DNA of 64,000 nucleotides from Cladorhizidae sp. MBARI D1340-BT2 (lineage: Eukaryota; Porifera; Demospongiae; Poecilosclerida; Cladorhizidae): NCBI GenBank assembly GCA_028752905.1, contig JAQNBH010000010.1:12350993-12414992 (forward strand), in the 5' to 3' direction. Under the pieces are notes generated by a model that saw only the letters and a program-made list of their open reading frames with translations, did no database searches and was not told where the DNA came from. The position numbers were made by a program, and so were the translations under genes. This document shows, one piece after another, positions 19,944 through 30,582 of this stretch; within the stretch, counting starts at the first letter, position 1; each line of letters begins with the position of its first letter.

Positions 19944-22900
19944 TCGGGGGGAGTTTTCAGCCACCTAAGCTACTTTTCCTTGTTCTACCACACTCTTCAT
20001 TGAACTTCATTTCTTTTTGTAGGATTTAGTGTTGGGCATATCTTGGGCTACAATAATATCACTTTAGTTAAGGATCATGTATGTGTTTTGTTCAGATTTT
20101 TACACCAAAGTGCACCCACCTAACTAAGGGAGTTTTCAGCCACCAGAGGGAGTTTTCAGCCACACCTTTTAACCCAACAATTGTGCCAACAACTTCCATT
20201 CTACACACACAATAATGATGTACTATGAATTAACTATTATATCTTCTCATTAATATTTAAGCAAACCAAATAGTAGTGGGGTTGTTTTTCATATTTTGAC
20301 CAATAATCAAATACTTTCACAAAAGTGACAAAGCCATTCAATGTCTAAAATACTTCCAATGTCTACATCAGCACATGTCTCTTCAAACCATCTTCCACAG
20401 TGGCCACATTCCACCCAGTTCTCCTCAGAATCCGAACTATCTTCGGCTGTCCCACAGAGAGCACAACAAACAGACGTCACAAGTGCAACCTTACGACGCT
20501 TCGTTCCACGTTTCACTACACCAGAATCACCTGATGAAGACTGGTTGAAATGTGGCAACCCAGAACCTCCCAATGTTGAAGGATCACCAGTGGATGACAG
20601 AGGCTCAGTAGTAGATGGAGGCTCGATAGTGGATGACAGAGGCTCACCAGTGGATGACGGAGACTCACCCGATGAAGATGGGTTGGAATTTTGCTTGCTT
20701 CTCTGTTTCCCGTACTTCTTCTGTTGAAGCTCAAGCTGCCTCTTTTCCTTTCTCTTTTGCTCCTCCTCCTTCTTCCTCTCTCTTTCTTCCTGTTTTTGAT
20801 GCCGGATTCTGGCTTTCTCTTTTTCCAATTCCTTTCTTTTCCTTGCCTTTTCCTCTCGCTCTAGTCTTTTCCTTTCCTTGTCCTCTTCTTCTTCTTTTTT
20901 CTTTCGTTCTTTTTCTTCGCAAAGTTCAATAAACTGATTTGATGTCAGGTGGCTTGGAAGCTTAGTTCGATGTGCTGTTTGCTTCCCCTTCTTACTTTTC
21001 ACTTTTGGATAACATAAAATGTCTTTGAATACCGGAGAAATTGCTTTTCCAGGTTGCAATTTAAGATTTGGTGCTGGTGTCTCACTTGATGCATGCATGG
21101 AAGCTACAGAGACAGGTGTGGAAGTTACAGAGGTAGCCGTACCACTGGCCTTTGGTGGAGAAATGTTACCTTTTGTTGTAGCATCTTGCGACGATGTGGA
21201 AGTCTGGTCTGCTAGACTTTTGAGTGACTTCCATTCAAGGTACAACTCATCATGAGTGAGATCATATCCTTCATCTAGTCGGCACTGGAAACACTCAATC
21301 TGGTCCACTGTCATTGATTTTTCTAACATCTGCAGAGTTGGTGTAGATCCTGTAACATCAGGTAGATTCTCAGGTGGGTTGTCATGTGGACACTCAGGTG
21401 GACTCGGATTCTTGTCACCAGCTCCACTGTTCTGAGAGTGGTAGACAGTAGATGGTGCAAGGATATCAGCTTTAATAGCTAGCCTGTTTATAGGACAAAG
21501 ACCTGTGACTCTGAAGCTGTTTACCATGGTTGACAATTTCACTGTCTTCTCCCAGGCAACTCGAAACACTTTTGCGAAATCATATTTACTCAATACATCG
21601 CCTAGGTGCTCTATCTCCCATCTTTCTACAGCCTTATCCCAGTTCTGTTTCAGAGGCTTGAAGAAGCCGACATCACATGGCTGCATACAATGTGTACAGT
21701 GAGGTGGGAGACAATAGAGTAGTACCTGATTTTCTATGGCGAGTTTAGAAACTTCCATATTGATATGAGAGCCATGTCCATCAAAAACTATGACAACTGG
21801 ACGTTCAGGAGGTATTCTCTTAATAAAATGGTTGGCTAACCAACCATAGAAGAGTGATGCTGTCATCCAACCATTGTCACTGTGTCCCATGTAACTATTT
21901 GGAACACCACCATCTAAAGGGTTTTCTTTGAAGCGTTCACCTGGAAAGACGTGATAGGGTGGTATGGTTTCGCCAGCTGCATTATAGCAGACCAATGTAG
22001 TGATCTGTTGTTTATTTCCACTACTAACTTTGTTCACTTGTTTTGAACCACATGGTGCTAGCACTTTCCCAGTACGAGACATGAGAGGAAACCCACTCTC
22101 ATCGCAGTTGTAGATAGCAGAGGGGCAATCAAGAATATTGTGTGATTCTAGGAAAACTTTAAAGCCAGCATACCATTGATCCAGAATGGCCGGAGTGCAA
22201 GAGAGAGCACGATACACATCCAAGGTTTGTGACTTCCTGAGTGAAATTTCAGGATGTCTTGCCATAAACCCACGAAGCCAATCCTTACCAGGACGGTTTT
22301 GTGCAAATGGGTTACGTCGACCATCTTTATCTAGAATCGCCTTGACTATCAACGTTAGATGGTCCCTTGTGCGGCCATATCCAATTGAAGACATGTGGAA
22401 TACCCAGTTAACAAGCTCAGCTTCCTCTGCACCAGATAGATATGGAGAAGGGCCTGATCGAGAATTAGCAGGGATGTTGTGCTTAACTTTACTTTGTAGA
22501 GTACCTATAAAGGACAAAGGAAGTTTCATTCAACTCCATTATGAAAAAAAACACCCTAAAACTAAGCTTAGAAGTGAAACTTACCTCTAGGAACATCATT
22601 TTTTTAACAGATTGCCGCACCCCCATGCCATCATTGCAATCTTTCAAGGCCTTTGTCATCATTTGTACTGACCATTTTCTGTACCTTTCCCTGGTGTTAG
22701 TTTCCCTTTGATGTAGATTTTCTTTATTATCAGACATCTGTTAGCCTGCAGACCAACTCCAGCAGCTTAACTCCAATCACAGACAGAACTATACTACAAA
22801 GTTTACACCTCCCCCTTAGCTACACACTTTCAGGGTGGACCGCGACTAGTTCTGAAGCAAACGCCACTGCTTATTCACCGCCTAGCTCGGTCGAAGCCTA

Positions 22901-23055
22901 TTACCAGCTATTAAACAATGGCTTAAATTATTTCTATATTACCATGTGACTTCACTGGATGTCTATTTAGAACATCTGCGCTCTAGTTCAGAGGATAAAA
23001 TTAAAAAAGTTGCGAGGTGGCTGAAAACCGACCCTGGCTGAAAACTCCCCCCGTT
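19944..23055 (-). mobile_element. pogo/Tigger DNA transposon with TIRs and TA target duplication
   Basis: Ends read CGGGGGGAGTTTTCAGCCA on the left (from 19945) and its reverse complement on the right (to 23054), each flanked by TA (19942-19943 and 23056-23057). Extra copies of GGGAGTTTTCAGCCAC lie inside the left end (about 20128 and 20147), and GTGGCTGAAAAC lies at 23018 inside the right end; these are likely transposase-binding subterminal repeats. Length is 3.1 kb. TA duplication is the known habit of the Tc1/mariner-pogo superfamily. Confidence 0.82.
20307..22737 (-). CDS. pogo/Tigger-family transposase, two exons, frameshift in exon 1
   Basis: Exon 2 (22504-20307) reads from GTLQSKVKHN and is open for about 730 codons. 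A CENP-B-type DNA-binding region (about residues 30-105 of the ORF beginning at 22529) precedes a DDE_1 domain with D143 (NCDESGFP), D250 (VVIVFDGHGSH) and D286 (QPCDVGFFKPLK), the pogo DD35D spacing. A charged Glu/Lys/Arg coiled coil (about 530-605) and a C-terminal PHD-like zinc finger (about 685-740) follow. In that finger the usual WFH is WFE, so the His ligand seems lost. Exon 1 (22737-22585 region) holds the HTH_psq start, RYRKWSVQMMTKALKDC, but needs one more base in an A7 run (22599-22605) to reach DVPRG and the phase-1 donor gtaagt at 22584. The intron is 80 bp. Otherwise intact, so probably recent. Confidence 0.88.
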
Positions 23056-23274
23056 ACTATATATCATATCTATAAAATCTTTTAGTAGTATCAAAAGGGA
23101 GCACACAGAGACCTATCTTTTGGGCTATACATCATAACTATAGTAGTAACAAAAGAGAGCACACAGAGAGACCTATTACATATCAAGTCCATACAGTAAA
23201 GTGTGCAGAATATAAGCTCTAAAGTGGTAACCACAATTGTTTTTAAGCGTCTACCATTTTCGCCCCCTAATCAT

Positions 23275-23475
23275 CAGGTCCAAATTCAAATAGTTATTTC
23301 GTCAGGAGTGTGGGGTGCGATTTGGACACCAGTAATCAATGAAAAACCAGATGGCAAACCTGAGGATATATACTTTTCTATTACGAAAAGTGGAATTAAT
23401 GTGCATGTTCCAGGAGTTGCTCTAATGTTATTGCTATATAGAGATGGAGATCTAAAGTTTAAACTTACAGGATAA
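23275..23475 (+). CDS. Unrecognised open segment, possible exon or repeat-borne fragment
   Basis: After CTAATCATCAG the plus frame runs 66 codons to TAA: VQIQIVISSGVWGAIWTPV, then KPDGKPEDIYFSITKSGINV, ending LLLYRDGDLKFKLTG. The composition is plausible for a folded protein. ATTAATGTGCACGTTACAGGAG at about 26495 resembles its GGAATTAATGTGCATGTTCCAGGAG, so it may belong to a dispersed family. No domain recognised. Confidence 0.25.
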   Translation, partial: QVQIQIVISSGVWGAIWTPVINEKPDGKPEDIYFSITKSGINVHVPGVALMLLLYRDGDLKFKLTG

Positions 23476-24539
23476 AGGCAGGTTGGGCTAGGTAGTGATT
23501 CCATGTATTTACACTTTGTGGAAAGATTATATACCAGACAAGCTTACAATTATGGAAAGGTGATATGCTAGTTAATTTTTTAATTTCATTGTCAACTGAC
23601 TGAATTATCCCTGCCATAAGGTACGACCACAGTTGTAGTACATAGCCAGTGCAGAGGTGCTAGGGTTATCATTCATAACCGACTTGTAATCATCACTTGC
23701 TCTCATGTGATCCTATGAAGGCTGAAACTCTTGGTGCTTCTCATCAATTTCATTCTTTTAGAGCAGCAGCAGCTGGAACCCCCCCCCCCCCCCCCCCCCC
23801 CACACACACACATACAATGAATCAGCAAACAGAAATGCTTTCTTTTTGTAGTCATCGACTTTTGACTGTAATCTACTTGACCATCAATTGCTTTGAAGTT
23901 TTTCTAGCCTTACTAGTATAATTATGTCCCGTTTGAGTTCTCCAATGTGTATTGTACCCAGATCCTTGCAAATAAGCCTTAAATGGCTTGCTAATACTGA
24001 CACCAAGAGGCTGTAAAACTGAGGAGGTGCAGCTTCCAGTGGCAATGATGCTAGTGTTTAGTTCTTTTGCAATATATATAATAAGCTAGTAACTGCCTGC
24101 TACTCTGTGGATAAATTCCAATAGATATATTGATTTAAATTCTGATATGCTCATCTCCATATTAGGCTTTATATATTCCGGAGATTGCTTATTTGTCAAA
24201 CTCTACTGGCAGCGTCTGGGGCTTTTTCATTTCCATGCACCTTTCACTTATTATGTCTATGTGGTAAATGTATGTTTGTCTCCCACTCTCCTAATCTATA
24301 ATAGCTTTCAGTAGATCTTACTGTCATGCCAACGGTACAATTAACAGACTCAACATCTTCATCGTATATATCACTCACATTCTCACAAATGTACTGTAAA
24401 ATTCATAATAATAATAATAATTTGACGTCACAGATCACGTGAGACTGTCCTTTTCGGAGTGCTGGTGTTTTGAACGGAAAATCATAAACGAGAGTTAAGG
24501 AAAGCGAACTGATCCAGTAACGGGAGGGTAGCTGTGGTG
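23476..24539. other. Intergenic, no gene recognised
   Basis: Contains a C run and CA microsatellite at 23779-23813 and an ATA repeat at 24407-24420. TTGACGTCACAGATCACGTGAG at 24421-24442 combines CRE-like TGACGTCA and E-box CACGTG cores and may belong to the promoter of the following transposase remnant. Confidence 0.4.
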
Positions 24540-25975
24540 ATGCTCCTCTGCATGGTAGTGGGTTGTAGCAAGTGTTCTGGTAGGGACAAGGACGTTTCCT
24601 TTTTCAGAATTCCCAAAGTAATATCCAAAGGAGAGAGAGAGTAAATACATGGCGCTGAGCAAGAGAAGGAAAGATGTTTTTCTGGCTGCTATTTCCAGGA
24701 GAGGGCTAGCAGAGAAGATCCTGAAAAATGACAGAATTTGCTCTAGGCACTTTATATCTGGAAGACCTGCTGATTTATTAGATGATATGAATCCTGACTG
24801 GTTGCACCATCACTACACTTAGGTCATCAGAAGGTAATGAAATCAACTGTTATAGCTACAGGGAGGTGGGAGAGGAGAAAAGCTAGGGCATTAGTAGCCA
24901 TTAGTAGGGAAGAAGCTGCACAGGAAGCTGCATAAAGTAACAGTAATTCTGGTGAAATTGCTATATACTTGCACCACTAAAGAAGATAGAGAGAGTAGTG
25001 AGTTAACTAAATCAATGAAAAAAACTTCTACCCAAACTGATGTAACATCAGATGATAATATTGTGACAATTTCCAAGGATCTATATAGCTATATATCTGA
25101 TTGCCAAAAAACTATTAAAGACCTAATGCTTACAGTTGAAAACCTGACTATGAGATGTGCTCCACCTCCCTTTTGTGACTCTAGAAAAGATGAGTACGCA
25201 CACTGGCTTGCCTAATTTTACAATTAAAACTTATACATATGACCACGCTTTACCAGCTGAAATTGAAGGAATATATTGTTGTACTTATGAAACTTCGTTT
25301 AAACAGCAAGATGCAAATCTAGCTTATTCTGTGGCTACGATATCACGAATTTTTCTGAAGTGGACAAAAGCAATGGGTGGTAGATTGAGCCACTTAATTT
25401 TATGGCCAGATCGCGATGCCCTGCAGAAGACCATGCCTACTTGTTTTCAAACTTCTTTCGGGAAAAAAGTTGGTAGTAGTTCTTGACTGTTTTGAAATAT
25501 TTATTGAAAGACCGTCCAACCTTCTTGCTCGAGCTTGCACCTGGTCATCGTATAAACACCATAATATACTGCCAAAGTATTACTTGGAATTGTCCCACAG
25601 GGAGTGATTTCATACACATTGGGCAGACGAGTTAGTGACAAACACTTGACTGAACATTGTGGCATTTTAGACAAGCTTGTTCCAGGGGATGTAATATTAG
25701 CTGATAGGGGATTCGATATTTCAGTATCTGTAGGTGCAATGCAGGCAAGAGACTGCACATACCAGCTTTTACTAAAGGTAAAAGACAGTTGTCTGCTTTA
25801 GGAGTGCATGAAACTCGATGGATAGCAAATATAAGGATACATGTGAAACGGGTTCTTGGCAAGGTTAGACAGAAGTATTCCATCCTGCAGTCCTCTATGA
25901 TACATTACATTCAAAGAGGGAAGAAGATTGCCCGATCATATCATATTGTCCATTGTGTGTTGTGCTCTATGTAAT
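24540..25975 (+). pseudogene. Decayed THAP-DDE transposase (ISL2EU / Harbinger-like)
   Basis: Pieces of one protein lie in order in different frames. A THAP zinc finger: CMVVGCSKCSGRDKDVSFF at 24549, then a stop, then AEKILKNDRICSRHFISG about 24705-24762, giving C-x4-C and C-x2-H. A linker with STQTDVTSDD (24950-25200) follows. Then the DDE_4-type body: [32 protein letters not shown] (25480-25515), [18 protein letters not shown], and [18 protein letters not shown] (25625-25735). Last comes a shifted frame with [19 protein letters not shown] and [11 protein letters not shown]. At least four frame changes and stops make it non-functional. Assignment of the DDE/THAP pairing to ISL2EU elements is from family knowledge. 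Confidence 0.82.
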
Positions 25976-25989
25976 GTGTGTGATTCTGT

Positions 25990-26336
25990 CATCCCATTTG
26001 ACTGATGCTATGTGTATTTTCTTTTCTTTCTTCTATTGACTCTGCAGTCTGGGCAATACCATTTTGCTTAGGGATTTCTGGGATTTCTTGAATTTTCAAA
26101 CATGCTGTATGAAACCACTCAATATTACAGTTTGTATTTTCATAGGCTATCATTTCATCTTCATCGGGTCCTTTGCAGTAGCAATAAACAGATGGACTGT
26201 TTGGATCGCTGCTGGTGCTACTAGTACTTGGAGTACCCAATGATGTAAAGATTTCCTTTGAACGTATGTATATACCACTTTCTGAGCAACCCTGGAAGTG
26301 CACAAGATCTGAAAAACAGCTACATTTTATGAACAT
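25990..26336 (-). pseudogene. PHD-finger fragment, probably the second ORF of the same ISL2EU-like element
   Basis: The minus frame reads SVYCYCKGPDEDEMIAYENT, NCNIEWFHTACLKIQEIP; a -1 change of frame then gives AKWYCPDCRVNRRK (about 26062-26022). Together these make a PHD zinc finger (C-x-C, N-C, W-F-H-x2-C, W-Y-C-x2-C) in which one expected Cys is Tyr (IAYEN). ISL2EU elements carry a second gene with a YqaJ-type nuclease and sometimes a PHD finger; the nuclease part is not visible here. It converges tail-to-tail on the transposase remnant. Confidence 0.7.
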
Positions 26337-26539
26337 AAATGTCTCGCGTATCCTTTAAGAGGAGGAGATGTTTTCTCAAGATCTTTTGCGATACTTGCCT
26401 GATTGAAAAAGATCCCTTCGATTTCGTAATTGAGTTCTTCAAGGTTTGTATGGGTTCTTAACCACACAACTCAATCTTCAGTTGGGAATTCCAATTAATG
26501 TGCACGTTACAGGAGAGGATGGTACACCACATGCCTACA

Positions 26540-26779
26540 TCATGTCATAGAGCTATAGCTATGTATGTATTTATATACAGGCATCCTGCAACAGAGCTAG
26601 ATATATGTATATATATATACAGGCATCCAGCAACAGAAATAGCTTTAGCTATGTATCTACAGGCATCCTGCAACAGAGCTATATATGTATCTCTATATAT
26701 ATATGTATTTATATACAGGCATCCTGCAACAGAGATAGCTATAGCGGTATCCAGCAACAGAGCTATGTATATATATATA

Positions 26780-26818
<39 letters not shown>

Positions 26819-27128
26819 ATATATACAGGCATCCAGAAACAGAGCTAGCTTTAGTATATATATATATATACACGCATCCAGCAACAGAGCTAGCTTTAGC
26901 GTATATATACAGGCATCCTGCAACAGAGCTAGCGTATATATATGTATATGTATACAGGCATCCAGCAACAGAGCTAGCTTTAGCATATATATGTATACAG
27001 GCATCCAGCAACAGAGCTAGCTTTAGCTATGTATATATATATATATATATATATGTACAGGCATCCTGCAACAGAGCTAGCTTTAGTATATGCAGGCATC
27101 CAGCAACAGAGCTAGCTATAGTTGTGCA
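26540..27128. repeat. TA-rich minisatellite with CAGGCATCC-GCAACAGAGCTAG core
   Basis: About 14 irregular units, each CAGGCATCC(T/A)GCAACAGAG then CTAGCTTTAG, separated by TATA runs of varied length. Tyr/Ile-rich open frames on both strands come from it. Confidence 0.92.
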
Positions 27129-27740
27129 GGAGTGCCAGCATGTGAGTACAGAGGCTGAGCACATGCATGGAGGAATCAAAGCCAAAGACTTATACCACAC
27201 CTAAGCATGGCAATAATAACTTATCCATGAAATGTTAACATGTTTGTGTCAATTAGGTGGGCAGTAATTGTGTTGTTCGCCGATACCATTACGTGTTTGT
27301 CTGAAGAAAAGAATTAACGAAATTTCCACTTCGACCTCTATTATGACCTTATGTATATGTCAATGCAAAAATAATAATAGAATAAACATAAACACTGGGA
27401 TGTGTTCCTGGAATTTAGCAGCCATTCCAATAGCTTAACAAGTCATTTACTTCTTCGGTTCAGCCACAAGGATTGATAAAACTGGTTCACACTAATTATA
27501 ACTCTTCCTACCTCATATATATATAGATCATCATCATGCTGAGGCCCTACTTATTGAACAGCTACAGTCGACATAATACTGCTTTAAAAGGAGAGGGTAC
27601 ACACAACTGAGCCGTGGGCAACCAGATGGCAGGAAGGTTTATTTCGTCTGTGCGTATGTTATATATAATTATTAATTTTGCGTCTCCTTCAACTACTTGA
27701 ATATGATGTTCTGGCCTTGCAAACAGTATTGTTTGAAGGC
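27129..27740. other. Intergenic, no feature recognised
   Basis: Mostly non-repetitive AT-rich sequence. No exon, RNA gene or repeat array recognised. Confidence 0.4.
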
Positions 27741-28605
27741 AGGAGTATCTTGTAAAATCTTATTGGCAAAACTTAATGACATGATATGTTTTAGTATCTT
27801 GTAAACTATTTGGCAATACTCTAATGACGTGATAGTTTTAGTATCTTGTAAACTAATTAGCAATACTCTAATGTCAATAAGTTTTAGTATCTCTTGTAAA
27901 CTAATTGGAAATACTCTAATGTCAATAAGTTTTAGTATCTCTTGTAAACTAATTGGAAATACTCTAATGATGTTTTAGTATCTTGTAAAATCTAATTGGT
28001 AACACATGATAATCTAGTACCTTGTAAATTATTTGGCAATACTCTAATGACATGAGAGTTTTAGTATCTAATTGGCAATACTCTAATGACATGAGAGTTT
28101 TAGTATCTAATTGGCAATACTCTAATGACATGAGAGTTTTAGTATCTAATTGGCAATACTCTAATGATGCGATACGTTTTAGTATCTCTTGTAAACTAAT
28201 TGGCAATACTCTAATGACATGATAGTTTTAGTATCTAATTGGCAATACTCTAATGACGCGATAAGTTTTAGTATCTCTTGTAAACTAATTGGCAATACTC
28301 TAATGACATGATATGTTTTAGTATCTTGTAAACTAATTGACAATACTCTAATGACATGATAGTTTTAGTATCTAATTGGCAATACTCTAATGACATGATA
28401 GTTTTAGTATCTAATTGGCAATACTCTAATGATGCAATACATTTTAGTATCTCTTATAAACTAATTGGCAATACTCTAATGACATGATATGTTTTAGTAT
28501 CTTGTAAATTGACAATACTTTAATGACATGATAGTTTTAGTTCTAATTGGCTATACTCTAATGATGTGATAATCTCTTGTAAACTAATTGGAAATACTCT
28601 AAGCT
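27741..28605. repeat. AT-rich minisatellite, 39- and about 60-bp units
   Basis: Units share AATACTCTAATGACATGATA then GTTTTAGTATCT, with or without the insert TCTTGTAAACTAATTGGC. Short and long forms alternate, which suggests a two-level repeat. Confidence 0.92.
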
Positions 28606-28940
28606 TTTTTTGCAGATCTATCAATATAACCACTTCTCTTTTCTTTGCTGAATAGAAAACACAAATCTTCGCTAGGATGCATAACTGGAATGAACATCAT
28701 TTTATGATGCCATGTGTAATCTTTCTCTAGGCAGTAGCTGTCCTCTATGTATATATTAGTATTATTTCTGCCTTTATTAAGTGCAATAGTATCTGGATTA
28801 TTTGAAGGAAAATCGGATGATGTTTGGTAAATTGAAAATTTGGGGATAGATGTGGTAAAGGGGGCTATTATATTTCAAGAATGACCATGGATTTGGGTAT
28901 AAGATGTAAGAAAGTTAAATAGATTAGTATAATTTTGTAG

Positions 28941-30236
<1,296 letters not shown>

Positions 30237-30582
30237 TCAATCAGCACTTGTGGTTACCGGAATGACCACAACAGGAGATATCGCGTATGGACTGACTTTT
30301 TTCAATGCCACATCCTGCTTGTTATGGTCTTGAGGAGGGCAAATACTCACATACAAGGACACGTCCTCTTCCTTGACACAACCACTGATAGAAGCCGTGA
30401 TGCCCTGTTGGGTTTTGTTCGAATAAGCCGAGTTTTTATTCATGGCCATTCCTTCATAGACTGGCAAGGGTAACGGGCTTTTGGTTTGGGTGGTGTTTTC
30501 ATGCTGTGCTTCAACCCCCTCCACTTCATCCTTAAAATCTGTTGACTTCGTTTCAATAGTTTTAGAAACTTTCCTCCTCCTC
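30237..30582 (-). CDS. FN3 receptor distal terminal exon (cytoplasmic tail)
   Basis: 346 nt after ttccatcatag. The first base completes the split Arg and continues RRRKVSKTIETKS. Features: acidic stretch DEVEGVEA, Pro-rich SPLPLP, Tyr in VYEGM, SAYSNK, LYVSI and SPYAI, and the C-terminal end TTSAD. The 21-bp minisatellite begins about 10 bp upstream of the splice site. No transmembrane exon lies between here and 51.6 kb, so an upstream partner must be across the satellite. Confidence 0.65.

Larger units (their letters stand above)
19505..23236. mobile_element. Foldback (MITE-like) element, second copy, split by a pogo/Tigger insertion
   Basis: The left end GGTAACCAGCTCCATAGATT and ACTATATGGACTTGATAT is inverted at the right end (ATATCAAGTCCATACAG to GTGGTAACCACAA, 23176-23236). 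An inner inverted pair, around GATTTTGCAACA (19626) and TGTTGCAAAATCAGGC (19813), fits the foldback plan. The transposon 19944-23055 interrupts its right arm; ATCTTTTGGGCTATATA lies left of the insertion and GGGCTATACATCATA to the right. Confidence 0.75.

Noticed and set aside
20341..21702. Several plus-strand open frames
   Set aside because: They are shadows of the transposase exon on the minus strand.
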